Shown: positions 1 through 14,195, counted from the stretch's first letter. The stretch is 64,000 bases of DNA from Hymenolepis diminuta (GCA_900708905.1 CAADRB010000025.1:2238019-2302018); one strand, 5' to 3'. The notes: generated by a model not told the origin, from the letters alone. Numbers and translations are program-made.

Positions 1-564
1 GATGCTGATTTGTCCAACCGTGCTGACCAGTAGGTGTTACGTTTGTGCCAGACTCGCTCTGATTGGCTGATCGATTCTCATTGCAAATTAAACTTTCATT
101 GGCTGCAGCCAAAACGAGTATTACACGTGTATATACTGAGATTGCCTGCTTAAGATCAAAAAAACAGGGTAAAAATTTCCCATTACAAGTTTTTTGATTT
201 CTTAATTCTTTAGTAAAGTTAACGTACTTCAGAGTTGATTAACTACCTACTTGCAATGAATGAAAATGAAGAATAAACAATAACTTGGCGGCGCATTCAG
301 ATCATAACATTCAACCACATTTAGAGGCGATATTTATGTTTGTTGCGCCAGCTGTACCATTTCTAGGAAAATTACCTCGAAGTTTATCTTAAAGCAGCTA
401 AAGCTGCAATAAATTTACAGATTTTTATTTAAATTTCTTCTAATAGATTAGCCAGTTCAAATTAGAAATGTTTTCTTAGCACTTGTATGCGAGGAAGTTT
501 CGTGTTGTTTTACTTTACAGTCATATTTTCATTACAGAAATATGGTCTCTGTTTTACTCTTCAG

Positions 565-794
565 TTCTGACTTCTCACACCTGGTTTATAACAATACCAA
601 TCAGATGTGGAAGAAAACTGAACGCCAAGGGATGAAATGCATTGATTCTAATCGGTTCGCGCAAGCATGTGAAGGTAACATCATATGGATTGATTTGCGG
701 GTTACAAATAATTTGTGAATGTTACGCAGGAGGCCTTCCCATTGTCCCGAATGTTTGTGTAAATTTGGAAAAAAATTGTGGAGAAAATAGTCTC
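565..794 (+). CDS. Possible two-exon fragment with 55-bp intron
   Basis: After an acceptor CTCTTCAG, 110 bases (565-674) read SDFSHLVYNNTNQMWKKT and onward to FAQACE, ending before GTAACA. A 55-bp stretch with stops, ending ACGCAG, separates them from 65 bases (730-794) reading GLPIVPNVCVNLEKN, ending before GTAAAT. The split codon rejoins as Gly and the phase holds. The tiny intron resembles the 69-bp intron of the RanBPM-like gene. No family recognised and no further exon could be joined with confidence, so this may be chance. Confidence 0.25.
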
Positions 795-2630
795 GTAAAT
801 AATTAAGAGTTTCTTTCGAAGATCATATCCATTTTCAAAACTGTTGCTATTAAATGGTCGAGAGACTACTGAGGAAATGTATAATCCCTTTTGATCTTTA
901 TCATCACCATCATCATCAAGTTTATGAGCTACATATTCTCCTGTTAAGCTAATTAGTTTTATGCCAACTTTATGAATGAACGGACGCATGTTAAAGCTTT
1001 GTCAGGGCCTTATTTCACCAATCTCTGAGTCCTTAACTTACTGGGAATTAAGCAACGCCAATTTCCATTAGGGCTTTTAACATGCTCCCGTGTTGCACAG
1101 ATTAATATTAGATGGCATAAAACGTACCAATTCACATCTAGTGACTGCTATAAGCACACTGTGTGGTAAATAGAGATTTATGGAGTGCAAAAAAGATGAG
1201 CCCCTTTTAGGTTTCCTAGTCCCGTTAATATCACTTTTGGAAATTCGCATACTATATCGTGTATAGTTACGCAATCAGAGTGAATCTTGGTTTAAATCAG
1301 TGAGAATACACGGTTTAGTCAAATAGGTAGTAAGCTCCTATTAAATCGAAACGAAAATCATACAAATTTTTGGGTTGAAATCAGGTATATGAACATTGGA
1401 ACATTATAAAAGGACACACTGATATTGCCAGACTATTGATATCCTGAGTTCGTTTATTTTTCTACTAACTCCCNNNNNNNNNNNNNCCCCCTCCTCCCCA
1501 TTCACCAGTTTATGAACTCACATACTGTTTCCGAATTCAGATCCTTTTCAATGCTTTTAAATTATGTAGTTTTTGCCATCCCATTAGTAGTAGTAATAAT
1601 TATGCGTTGAATTAGTATTTGTTTCATTCCAGTTTCCCAAAACAGTTGATTTAATCTAACTGTAAATCATAATGCCTGCCGAAGCAAAAAGTTTAACATA
1701 TTTTATAGCCTTATAAGCTTCCCAAAATACCCACAATTCCTCGGACTGAATTAAGTAAACTTTCCCCGTTTTCTCCAAATTAAGCACCAACAATTTTAAT
1801 GCATTTTAACAAACATATAAAACAATGAATAATTAATTATAAATTAATAAGCACTCAAAGTTGTTTATTTAATTTCTTTTGGATCAGAATATTCCATTTT
1901 ATCTGGTCATTATATTATCAATAATGGGAGCTAAAGTGGAACATAATTTCACCAAAACTCAGTATTTTTAATATTAAATTTGAGTCGGCATATAAACTTT
2001 GTGCACATAAATATGAAATATTTCAAAGTGCAGACTGAAGAACTGAATGAAAACAAACCTTAGATATTTATGACTTTAGTTATTGTTGAATTCGGTTAAA
2101 CTTTTAAAATGAATTAAACTAGGAGTTTTAAACGAATATTTCTTAAACACTGTTGGACTCATCAAAAATACAGAAGTTTCCCCTCAAAACGCATTTTTAT
2201 AAGTATATTTTTAAGGAGGAAAACGTATCGTGGGTTTTTCTTAGCAAAGTGGCGTTATAAACACTCGGAACAGAGGATAATTTCTAAATTGTATTCCAAG
2301 CTGGGCGGCCTGACGCTAACAGGTCAAAAATCAGGAAGTCCAAGGGGACTCATTTGAATTGATGAGTGGAGATTGATAGTGACACTCAAGGAGGTGTACA
2401 AAGTAAGGTGAGTCATTGGAATAAAATTTTTGGAAACTTTGACAGTTGAGCTGCAGAAATTTGCCTTATAGTGATTAATTCCTCAAGAAATACAAATAGA
2501 AAAATTCCCAGGGAACAGATGGTACGATGCAAATTCAAACAAATTGAAAGAACAAAGGGAATGTAAAATGAATAAATATATATGTAATAAATCCCAAGTC
2601 TATTTTGATAAGGCTTTTTCTAACGATCAT
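795..2630. other. AT-rich non-coding stretch
   Basis: Holds a short ATC-rich run near 899-919 and the N gap. Open frames are short and of background composition. No supported gene. Confidence 0.6.
1474..1486. other. Assembly gap (13 N) in C-rich tract
   Basis: Flanked by CCC on the left and CCCCCTCCTCCCC on the right; probably an unresolved homopolymer. Confidence 0.95.
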
Positions 2631-2785
2631 TTTAGGCTTAGGGTGACAACACTGAGCCTTCCTTTTGAATTCTGCCAGTTCCATTAGTAGCCAGACTCAA
2701 GGGTTGTGATTGGCCATTCCACTCACTAGATGCGCACAGATGGGCATTGAATCAGTGACCTCTGATTTTGTAGATGGGTGCACAA
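2631..2785 (-). repeat. tRNA-like SINE copy
   Basis: The minus strand reads A-box-like sequence, then B-box-like sequence, then a body. The plus strand shows the reverse: a body with CCAGTTCCATTAG and TTGGCCATTCC, then GATGGGCATTGAATCAGTGACCTCTGATTTTGTAGATGGGTGCAC in outline. Diverged; the A box is degraded. Confidence 0.55.
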
Positions 2786-4078
2786 CAAACAAATATCCGT
2801 TTTAATATTCTTCAAAAATTACGCAAAATAATAATATTTAGTGCAATTAAATAAAGCATATGAAAAATCCTTTATCTTTCCCTCCATATATTGCTACTTC
2901 TACTATTTACTCTGGATCAGAGGCAATACCTGTTTCCCATATTACCCGTTATTCACGGAACCAATTAAAATACAAGCAAAAATTGAAATTAAAAATATTT
3001 ATTATCAAATTCAAACGAGATCCAGTACTTTAAGGAAATTATAATTGTGAAAATGGGAATTTAAACAGCTAATGTTAATGTCGAAATAAGTTTAGATCAT
3101 TATGAAGGGAGAAAAAATGGAGGCCCAATCAATTCTGCCGTCTTCCTTTACAATAGCTCCTAAATTTGGCTTAGCTGGCAGGGCTTTTACAATTATACTA
3201 CTTATTTTCGAAAGAAGGTCATAATTAAGAAAAAAATTTCTGTTGAAATCAGAAAAAAACAAGTTGTTCACATCAGACATTTACAATAAATGCGAAAATG
3301 TCAAGCAAAATTTTATGGTGTTCATTGACCAAAGTAATTGCAGTGATCCATTTGGTACGTATCAGGAAAATAAAAAAAGTACAACTGAAAATTGAGAGAG
3401 TATTTTATTTAATGAACTGGAAAAGGGGGAAGATTTGAATTTTGAGAAATTATTCCTAAAAATAGATTTGAAAAAACACTAAATTGTCACACCCCAAGTT
3501 CATTGTGTTAAAAAGTTCATTTTTCTGCTTCAGTTATTAATACAATTTTATTCTTATCAGAAAAAAATTATAGTAAATTAAACGTTTATAAAAAAATTAG
3601 GTAAACCTTCGAGATATTAAAAAGGAATAAAAGAAATGAGTTAATTAAATCGGAGATGTTAAACGGTTCATGAGAATGAGGGTTAATTTTACGTATTTAT
3701 GAAATGGCAATTTGAATACGACGCTGCAGAAAAAGTTGTATGGCAAACATTTTAACTTCTGACGCATTCAATTTTGGGATTTGTCGTACTTTGGTGACTA
3801 AGATGCAGGATGAATAAGATCTGAATGACTTCGCTGCCACCGTTATACATATATGTCCTCTAAATATCCTATATAGGAGCGACTGCTTGCGAAACTACAG
3901 AAATTATTCATACTTGTCTTTCACGTGAAATTCTGTTCATATTAACTCAAAAGTAACATCAGAACGCCAAGAACTACAATTTGATAAATGCATTTCATGG
4001 TTTTCACTGAAATTACGAATAAACAGAATTCAAAGCTCGTAAGCTGTCTCATTGGTAAGTGTTGTATGATTTTAAACT

Positions 4079-5063
4079 CCAAAATGGCCACAAATCCCTC
4101 GCACTCAACAAAAATGCGCAATTACTTCAACGATTGGCTTTACTCCAATATCCACCAAAGCCACGATCCTCCCTTTCAACACACTTTAACAAATATGCCA
4201 CATTTGTGAAATAATTACTCATATCGTTAATTCCATCCTTCTTTGATTTACTCTTTCCACTCTTATCCAACATTTCTCAAACATTCGGACTCTGGATGCT
4301 TGAATACCACAGCTTCCAGATCATCTTCGGACTGTGTCACTTATACAATTGACTGAACTCAGTATCCTGAAGCGTAACCGAGTCATTTGTCACTGACCAA
4401 TTCCCATTTCGTTCTTCTAGATCTGCATTTTTCCACACATCAATTTGGTTTACAGGTAGAAGTGGTGACTAGAAGTCAACTGATTGAAAATTTTATTATT
4501 TGCTGTATATTTGATAATGCTAAATTTCACTCTCAACTTCGATTGGCGTGGGCTATTTTGGGAAGATACTTGAACATTACAAGGTTCAAGCTTGCCAAAC
4601 AAGCTGCGACTGCTTGTGCTTCTGTTTCCGTTGAGACAAATGTAGCTGCAGTGAGATGCGCAGAGCTTAATCAAAATTCACATTTAATGACGAATTTTAC
4701 AATTTTGTCAATTCATAAAGCTGATGGTTTGGCTGCGATGATGTGTTGGCGAACATGATTCGCTCAGGTTACTGTAGCTCTGTGAAAGATGCACAAGAGT
4801 TAACAATATTCTTATCACCACAAGATTAATGAAAATTGAAGTCATCTACTTCCAAATAATGCAAATCAATGACCCTCCAATTTAGCACATTTCAACAAAT
4901 ATACGATGTATGTAAATGATTAAAAGTAAAATTGTCACTTTTGTTTGTATGTCACTTTTGAATAACACAGATTATTCATTTTATCCAACAGTGTGAATGA
5001 GTAGAAATATGACAGTTGCTTCCACTTTAACATCATCAATTGGCACTACCTTCTTTATTAAAT
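4079..5063 (+). repeat. Left arm of long inverted repeat
   Basis: 985 bases that reappear reverse-complemented at 6494-7478 with no gaps; paired positions always sum to 11557. By eye I count five mismatches, near 4087, 4104, 4152, 4158 and 5044, so they sit at the arm ends and the central part of about 885 bases looks identical. The arm carries a 123-codon open frame (4387-4758) that matches no family I recognise and may exist by chance. It also holds a short direct repeat, GTCACTTTTG, near 4935 and 4952. No terminal inverted repeat or target duplication was seen at the outer ends. Confidence 0.95.
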
Positions 5064-6493
5064 ATAATTTGAAAGGCAGGTTTTACACTTCAATAAATGA
5101 GATTGCCTAGTTGCCCATGTTTTGATCATTGCCCTCAGTAGTTTGAAAGCGATCGAATGAATGGGAATCTAGAATTACTGTGATTGTCAAGGTTCAAGAG
5201 AGAGTTTATCTATTTTAATTTAAGAAAAATTTAAGAATTTGCCATATTGAACTAAGGATGTTCGGGTTAATGGTCATCGTCCAAAGATAATATAATTGAA
5301 TTAACAAAATCGGGTACATATTTTTAGAATATTTGTCTATTTCAGGACCTTCCTTTTATGTATTCTTACACCTCAGACAAAGAATTTGCAATTATGCAAT
5401 TATAATTGTACAATCAATTGTTTTGAAAGAGATATTCCTTTCGAAATGTCAACTATTTAGCAACCCGATAGTCAAAATAGGCAAATGATGGTATTCAGGG
5501 AACAATTTTCAGTTTTAAGAAGAGGGAAAAATCACTTAGTGCGATTGAAACTGTGATCGATTGACAATTCTTTCAACTGCCGGAAAAGTAAATATTAAAA
5601 GTTTCCTGTTTTGAGGAATAGTCCCCCTTGTTCCTATTGGTTCCACAAGAATCTAGGGGTTTGAACTTCTTCAAAGATGGCAAATCGTTAACGCCTGCAT
5701 CGTTTGAGTGGAAAGTGATGTGTCTGGCCAAAGCAATATATGAGTTGGAGTTCTGAAATGAAAATTTACCGCTCCAAATACATAATTAATCAATCCGGTC
5801 ACGCAATGCATTAACATCATACAGTACGGGCGTAAGTTTGTTGCTCATCCATTTTTCGACTAAGCATTCTATACATCCTATCCCAAACATCACAATTACA
5901 GAAATATGAAGTCTCATTTTCAGGTGGATTTGTTTGTTTCATATCTTTAAATCTTCTTCATAGCCTTAAAAATTCCATCTTATATCTTCATAAATCATTA
6001 TTCCTTCCTTAGTTTTGGAAGACCTCTTAGCACCATTTTCGAAGTACCATGTACGGTGTCCGAAACCGTCCTGACCTACTGATTTTCCTCAGATTAAATG
6101 TGTTTGTTCTTAACTCATTCCGATATTTATGTTCTTTTTCGGGTTCCCTTTAACCATTCTCTCCTCCTTGTTTGTTGTTGTTAGCTTAAGGGACCAATTA
6201 CCTCAATAAACGTGCAGATACTTCTCCCTCTCTTAGTTATCCCTAAGTGGTTAAAAATTTTACATTAATTCGCATTTTGTAGTTAAAACTGGTATTCTAC
6301 AGTTAAAACGTCTTCCTTTGAACTCAGATTTCTACACTGTTTGCCCTGCGAGATTTCACTAATGCGCGCAATGTAGTATGAATATAGCTGTAATTATTTC
6401 AGAACTCAGTGAAAACTTAAATATGAATTAACCAGAAGCAATTCCAAAATTGATTTTAATAAAAATATTTTATTCAGAGCTCAAAGGCAGTAA
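5064..6493. other. Spacer of the inverted repeat
   Basis: 1430 bases of AT-rich sequence between the arms. I see no transposase, RT or other coding pattern and no tRNA-like sequence. The stretch is unique within the window. Confidence 0.7.
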
Positions 6494-7478
6494 ATTTAAT
6501 AAAGAAGGTAGCGCCAATTGATGATGTTAAAGTGGAAGCAACTGTCATATTTCTACTCATTCACACTGTTGGATAAAATGAATAATCTGTGTTATTCAAA
6601 AGTGACATACAAACAAAAGTGACAATTTTACTTTTAATCATTTACATACATCGTATATTTGTTGAAATGTGCTAAATTGGAGGGTCATTGATTTGCATTA
6701 TTTGGAAGTAGATGACTTCAATTTTCATTAATCTTGTGGTGATAAGAATATTGTTAACTCTTGTGCATCTTTCACAGAGCTACAGTAACCTGAGCGAATC
6801 ATGTTCGCCAACACATCATCGCAGCCAAACCATCAGCTTTATGAATTGACAAAATTGTAAAATTCGTCATTAAATGTGAATTTTGATTAAGCTCTGCGCA
6901 TCTCACTGCAGCTACATTTGTCTCAACGGAAACAGAAGCACAAGCAGTCGCAGCTTGTTTGGCAAGCTTGAACCTTGTAATGTTCAAGTATCTTCCCAAA
7001 ATAGCCCACGCCAATCGAAGTTGAGAGTGAAATTTAGCATTATCAAATATACAGCAAATAATAAAATTTTCAATCAGTTGACTTCTAGTCACCACTTCTA
7101 CCTGTAAACCAAATTGATGTGTGGAAAAATGCAGATCTAGAAGAACGAAATGGGAATTGGTCAGTGACAAATGACTCGGTTACGCTTCAGGATACTGAGT
7201 TCAGTCAATTGTATAAGTGACACAGTCCGAAGATGATCTGGAAGCTGTGGTATTCAAGCATCCAGAGTCCGAATGTTTGAGAAATGTTGGATAAGAGTGG
7301 AAAGAGTAAATCAAAGAAGGATGGAATTAACGATATGAGTAATTATTTCACAAATGTGGCATATTTGTTAAAGTGTGTTGAAAGGGAGGATCGTGGCTAT
7401 GGTGAATATTGGAGTAAAGCCAATCGTTGAAGTAATTGCGCATTTTTGTTGAGCGCGAGGGATTTGTGGCTATTTTGG
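6494..7478 (-). repeat. Right arm of long inverted repeat
   Basis: Reverse complement of 4079-5063. The match ends abruptly on both sides: inside at the sequence following CTTTATTAAAT, outside at CCAAAAT. The same 123-codon open frame is present on the minus strand at 6799-7170, identical in every residue, which follows from the arm identity and is not independent evidence for a protein. Confidence 0.95.
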
Positions 7479-10258
7479 TTGCCAATTTGGTTATAAGAGT
7501 AAAAGCTCTTTTAGACTTCACAGCCTAGGTTTGATTTAGTCATGACTTGTCTTCGTACGTAGTTCCCAATTCGTTTTATCTCCTCGATTTCTATATATTG
7601 CGTGCCTACTGACACATACCTCTGTCCTAATAGTCAACTACTCATTAACTACCAAAGGATGCGAGATCTGTTAATCGCTTCATCGCATTTCATTTCGCTC
7701 ATTTCTCACAATTCGAGTTGTCCTCGGTCATTACTGACACCTCACCTTTCATCCCAATTCCTCTTCCTACTCTTTCCTCCCTCGTTTATTTCCAATTGTC
7801 CAATATACACGAAGTACTACTCAACTATTTGTCTTTTTTCTACAATTATCCCAAGGAAGAGCGCTGGTTCCAATTCAGTCCGGGTTTAAATGTAGCTTTA
7901 TTATCAGGATTAGGGCTATTTTAGATTCACTGTAATTTGAGGTTATATGCATAAGTATTTGTCAACAGCGTCTCCACGTGTTTATCTAGAGGCTGATGAG
8001 TATTTTTCTTACTATTCTTGATTCGCGTCTTTGTGTCATGCAGTAGAAAAATTGGTAACCATGCACAAGTTAAACATTTAAAAATGACAAGGTATTGTAA
8101 GAAAATTCTACCTTACCGACCATTAGTGTGGGATAAAGAAAACGTGAATAATTATTGCCCTTCCGAGGCTTATAAACTTTCCTAACTCAAGAGAGAAATT
8201 CGGAGGACTTGTTTTAAATTAGCAGAGAATAGAGGCAGCCCCACATTTTAGCATTTTGAAACGGTGTCCAAGTGACAAGGTGAAGTCCATAAAGCAGGTC
8301 TGGATACTGAAAGAAAGTCGGTAAACTTTTACAGACCGAGGGGTTAATCATACTCGGGACAAAGTGAAGGAGGTAGAAATTTAGTTAAAAGGAGAAAAGA
8401 AAGATAAGAGTTAAATGTAGGTTAGAAATAATACTACTACATAATTTAAATTGTTGGGATGTACTTTTTAATATTTACAATTGTTTCCTCTTGATTGGAT
8501 TTTTCGTGAATATCTTTCATGGAATAGAACTTTTGTTTAAATAATCTGCAGGTCAATTTCAACACACCTTATTTCGTTAAGTTTTATTTGTGGGTTGGAA
8601 TATTCGAAACCGATTTAGAATGGTAAATATCATAAACATTTAAGTCTCATAAACCATTTGAACAGAAGCCCATTACAAGTTGAATGATTTAAAGTGCATG
8701 TTGTAGTGTAGATTGTGGGAGAAAGAATAGCGACTTTTCTTGACTTATTGAATATTTTATAGTAAAAATTGTAACTGAAGGGCCTAATTAAAGTAGATGG
8801 TGAGGAATCATGTTTAATGAATGAATAATAAATGAGTTGAGATGGTTCCCCTTTTCACAAAGTGTATAATTTCCATCTTAATGTTCATGAATTTCACTCC
8901 CAAGTTTTTGAGTGCGTCCATATCCAGTTAATTTAATTGAATGGCTGGCCAAGCCGTGGGGAGTTATTTATTATCTTCCTCTAACCGGGAGCAGGAAGAA
9001 AATACAACCGAAGAAGTTTTGAATTAGCGGGATTCACGAGAGTTTCTTTCATTAAAGAACAACATAGATTTCCTAGACTGCTTGTATGTCAATTCTAATA
9101 TTCAAGTAGTTTTTTAAATTATTCAACAAATTTTCACCAAACAATGGCTTTAAAGGTTAAAGCACTTTATACAAATGATTTTACGCAGCCATTAAAGGAG
9201 CCTGAATTGAACAACTCCAGTGAAAATATTTTTATTTCACACTTAAATTAAAGATTGGCCGATAATCTGTAAAAGTTAGGATGGACTCGGTAGGCCTGCA
9301 AAATGAAAGAAATTGCTTTTTTCTCTCCCACTGCCTTTTAACTTTCAAAATGGATGCTTCAGTTCCTTAAGAGAAGTAATTTAACTTACTATAATTGCAT
9401 AAAAAATTTCAGTTGAACTGTATGAATGATAAATGGAAGCATTGGTAAACGCAGCTTATGAAATATTCCAAGTTTATCTCATTAAACCCGTTACACCCAG
9501 GCAGATTTCTAGTCCACGTCCTTAAATTACCGTTTATTTTAGAATTATTACACGCAAATGCTTCCATAAGTTTATCTAAGATCAAAAGAAGGACATGCAC
9601 CATAATTTCAGGCCCATTAAAGATGTTTGCGAAATTTGACTTAATAGAAGGAGCCTCTTTAATGAAACTCACATTCATTAACCCCTCCTATTTACCAAAT
9701 TGGCTATCAAGATAATTGAATGGGCACCAAAGAGCATCGGTGTCTCAATTTCCGATTTCTTAGACACGTACAGAGACCCAGTATTTTTATTCATGATCGA
9801 GAGACTTCCAACCATATGCGGTATGTAATTAGAACTTTCCACTCTAAGTTGAGATGCCCATATTATTAATCCTACAAGCGTAAATTTTCGGTTTGGCCAA
9901 TTCTCCTTCTAGGAAACTTGCCTAACAGTCCCAATTTAACCGAAATAAGGGATCGGAAAGTAGATATATACGTCTGTTAAGTACACAAATTAGTAGACAA
10001 TTAGGGGAGGTTTGGAAATTAGAGAGGTCACCATCGGTAAGATCACCGGGTTCACTGATAATTTCAAAGGATCTTTCTGACATTATTCAAGTTTTTGAGT
10101 GTTTTAAACTCTAATTCAACTCTCCTTTCTGCGTTAATAATAAATATTTACCTCAATAAATATCAAAAATTTATTTTGATTTCCAGTTTATTTATCGATT
10201 AAAGTGAGCAGAAATTGTTATTTCAGTAAAGCTTAACTCCACTTTGAAAAATTAGGCA

Positions 10259-10398
10259 TGACGGAATATATATTTCGGGCTTTTAACTTGTCACTGACGC
10301 AACAGCTGGGAATGCAATCTGGACTGTGGCAAAAATATCTCGGATGCCTGGAAGCAGAAACTGAGGATCACTGCCGATTCGTGACTGCCGATCCAGGT
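10259..10398 (+). CDS. Possible exon, unassigned
   Basis: Begins at ATG (10258) just after an acceptor-like AAATTAG and ends GATCCAG before GTGTAT. Reads TQQLGMQSGLWQKYLGCLEA then ETEDHCRF. GC and residue mix (Trp, Glu, Gly, Cys) differ from the surrounding AT-rich DNA. Family unknown; no neighbouring exon found in phase. Confidence 0.22.
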
Positions 10399-13300
10399 GT
10401 ATTCAGTCTGTCTTCTTTGTTCGGTTTCTCAATTAATTTTGAAGTTTTCCTCATTTTGAAATAAGGCTGTTTGGTTTCTTTCGTGTATACAAGTTATCAG
10501 TTGCTACAACCGAGATTTAATTTTGTTAAAATAATCGTAGAAATATGGGAAATATAATAAATAACTTTGCGTGATGAGTAATAAATTCGATTATTATACT
10601 GAATCCAAAATTGCACCCGAACTTTATCGAACACCTTTTGGCGATGTATGAAATTCATTTTAATTAATGTTATTTAAAAAATTATCTCCAACTTATTAGA
10701 TGTGCATGTTGACCTCCGTTTGGGAAAGTCATTTTATAAATTGACCTATATTGACCAGTTTGAATAAGATTGTTTAGTCATTATTTTCAATGAACGCGTG
10801 TAGACTAGTTATGCGTTCATTACTTCTTCATTGAATATTGGTCAAATGAAAGATTTGAAAGAAATGGTTGAATGTCCTTTTAACTGAAAAGCAACAGTAT
10901 TTTCCTTTTCTTCCTGCGTGTGATTCAACCTTCAAACTTCGAAAAGTTTTTCACTGATTATCAACTATAATTGACATATATGGGAGCGTAATGATGAGCC
11001 AGGACAGTCTATGATTATGATGTCACCAGTAAATCGGAATGGCTGCATTGTATTAACTGCGCAATCACGCTCACCTCTTTTTATGAATACCTCCCTGCAT
11101 GGTAGAGGAACCAACCAGCGTCTGAGGATCTGCGAATATCTTCGGGAAGCCCAAATGAGAAGCCAATGATACACGAGCTGCGTAGGACTTCTGATCTACT
11201 CGTGCTTCCTCCTCTCTCCCGTCATTCACATTCAAACACTTTACCATATTATATAGTGCTTTTTTTTCTACGCAGACCACTTATACAGGTACTGATTTGC
11301 CCCCTTACGACTTTTATGACTCAGCCCATTTACCTGTTCTTAAACTCTCCGTCTTTTTACGCTGTCGGTGCAAACACTCATCTTCTTGCTTTCCTATTTT
11401 TAGTTTTTCTTCTTACATTTCCTCCCTTCTTTCTTATGGTATTTTAATTTCCCCTTAATCTCAATCAGATCTTGATCTTATGATTTCTGAGCAGATGGTG
11501 TGATTTTGCCCCTGTTAGAAAGATTCTTATTCTGGAGGGAGGATATATCCCTTCATAGCAAGGTCACATTCTCTAAAAATATAAATTTCTCCCCAAGCAT
11601 ATTTTTTTTCCATGAATAACCCTGGTAACTGTGGATTTATGAGAGTGTTATGCCGATCTATTTTTAGACTTTGGTTGCTAAATTAAATTTTCTTTCACAA
11701 TTTTATTATTTATTGCATAAGAATTTGTGAGAAAACATTGAAAAAATTTGCAGAAAGCATATTTCTAAAGAAATTTAATGTCTTATTCAATTATTAATTC
11801 AAATATAATTCTCCGTTTGTTTTAGCCTCATTTTAAAATCAATATTCATTTAAAGAAGCTCAAATGTGCTTTATTTTTTAAAATATTTTCAACAGAAGGA
11901 AAAAAGTTAAATACCTTAATTAAAAGCAATGAGAAGTTAATATTGAATGAATGAGTTTCATCTTTTCCGCCTATGTTCAATGCTGAATGGATAGAAGTTG
12001 AATCGTCAATTCGTGGTCGTACCGTCTTCATTCAGCTGAACAATTACACCATAATAAAGGCGTTTTGATCTAACAATAAACGAAATCAATGTAGAATTTA
12101 GATTGGCAGTTTATTTGTGCGTAAATCTAGCCATTTAGAACATGTTTGTAAGTTCCAGAAAGAATAATAAAATATAACTCAAGTTCCTAGGCGACGAAAT
12201 AAATAATCCACTATGTACTTACGATTTAATAGCTCGCACGTTATGGTGTTTAAATATTAGACCTTGATAAAATTTTGAAAAGCGCCTGTTCGAAATCGTA
12301 TATGGATACATATTTAAAGTTCGATAATGACCACTAGTACTGGTTCATGCTAATTATTTTTTAATAAAGGTCGGATAATTTTAAGATGGCCTCTTGTTCA
12401 AGTGAACTTATAATTCACTTATAGTAATCATGAAAATCCGGACTAATATTTATCAGATGAATAAAATGACTGATCAGTATCATTAAAAATCAGTCACACT
12501 GTGGTCGATGAAGTTTTGGTGTTTCATTTAGAAAATATACCAGGCATTCTTTATACTCGGTCTCCCTCATTGGTTCTTTTTGGGATAGTTCAATCAATAC
12601 CTCTCTCTTAAAGCGGAGGCTCAAGCAGTCTTAGTCGTGAGTTGTATCGAACTTATTCAAATCTTTCTGTATTCTATTTCATAATGCGCTGACAATCTTT
12701 AGTGGAATATACTTTTCTTCATCATATTATTGGCATCTACCGATGAGGAACTTCGACTACCCTATACCCTTGTCTATCTTTTAATAAATTCATTGAATGC
12801 TTTTGTGCACTTCTGCTGGCTATCTATAAATACATTTACTTAAATTGTTGACAAGGATACATGCATGCGGTTAGACACTCTTCACGAAGTACCACAAAAG
12901 GGGAGATTTTGTTCAGAATAGTGTAAAATCAATGACATTAACTATAAATAAATAATAATGAAAGTAATTGAAGAGGATTTTCTTTATTTACTTTATTTTA
13001 TTTGCGGACTTGAAAATAAAATGATTCGGATACATTCAAGTTAAAGCAAGAACTTATGCTTTGAATAAATAGAAATCCAGCCTTTAGTGCCTATTTTAAA
13101 CCGCTATTCTTTCTTTAAAGAAAGCGTGCACACTTGGATAGGTTTTAACACCCTGTAAGAAGAAGTTCAGTTGGGAATTGAGATAAAAATTCAGTTGCAG
13201 GTTATCCATAAATGGGAGCTGTGTGTTCCACAACAAGCTTTACATAGATATTTTAGCTTTATTAAGCAATTTCTATCTTTAAAAATGCTTGTGCACGAGA

Positions 13301-14040
13301 TCACAATTATGCATGATAATAATTGACCATTTCTAATTAGAGGGGTAACCATTGACGGTACTTGATAGACAAAGTTATAAAAAAACACTTTGTAGCTTAA
13401 GCTTTTCCTTTTTCCAGTTCCTCAATTAATCTCCCCTTTCGTGCCCCTTAGCCACTTTTTTTACTACTAAGCATGAGTGACAACTCCCGCTCTGTTTACC
13501 GCTAGCCTACAATCATATATCAATTTTCACGCATTTCAATAATTTGTTAACACTGGATCGCCTATATTAAACCACCCTTTCTTCTCTGGCTCTGTCTGGA
13601 TGTTTTATCGATTTATACTTGAAGTAGCGACCCGTTTTCACAAAACCGACCACTTTGCATTTACTCTTTAACGGTATTTTAGAAATAACCTTGTGAATTA
13701 GACGCTGGTTGATATAACGGAGGATGCCTTCCTAAATATGAAATCACTGATGATGGCTGATCTAATAATTACCTTATACCCAATCCCTTTTGCTTTCCTT
13801 TATTTGTACCATAGCGAAAACCTTACTGGTGAGCCAGTTTTTTGATGATCCGGATCTTTAAGCCTGAATGACAGATCAGTTTGCCGCCCGCTTAAATGCG
13901 ATTATTGATTTACACTTGCGAATACGGGCAAGCGTTTGCCCACTTCACATTCGTTGATCCGTTTGCACTTTACCACTCTTACCCGTCCTAAGCTAGCAAT
14001 GAAAATTTTCAGAATATCATAATTTGGGTAAAGGAAAATA

Positions 14041-14195
14041 TCCCATTCCCTGAGGAACCCTCAGTCTACCATCTCACTTGTTTAACCGAAATAATCATTG
14101 CGGTTGGCCATCATTATCACTGGGTTTGAACCCAATGGGCATTGAATTTTGTGACCTTCGGCAAGACAGACGTTTGCGTTGACCATTGCGCCCCT
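14041..14195 (-). repeat. tRNA-like SINE copy
   Basis: The body carries CTACCATCTC and GCGGTTGGCCATCAT, then the inverted B-box region AATGGGCATTGAATTTTGTG and an A-box region GTTGACCATTGCGCC. Same order as the other copies. Confidence 0.6.

Noticed and set aside
2250..2410. Open stretches reading RIISKLYSKLGGLTLT and VKNQEVQGDSFELM
   Set aside because: Two different frames look equally coding here, a sign that short open runs are expected by chance.
4387..4758. 123-codon ORF present in both inverted-repeat arms as a duplicated gene
   Set aside because: Its identity in both arms follows from arm identity. Composition is near background and it matches no family I know, so it is kept only as part of the repeat.
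10965..11280. Minus-strand frames with SLASHLGFPKIFADPQ and GDIIIIDCPGSS
   Set aside because: Protein-like to the eye, but the two parts are in different frames with no splice signals, and the DxPG resemblance to a GTPase lacks a P-loop.
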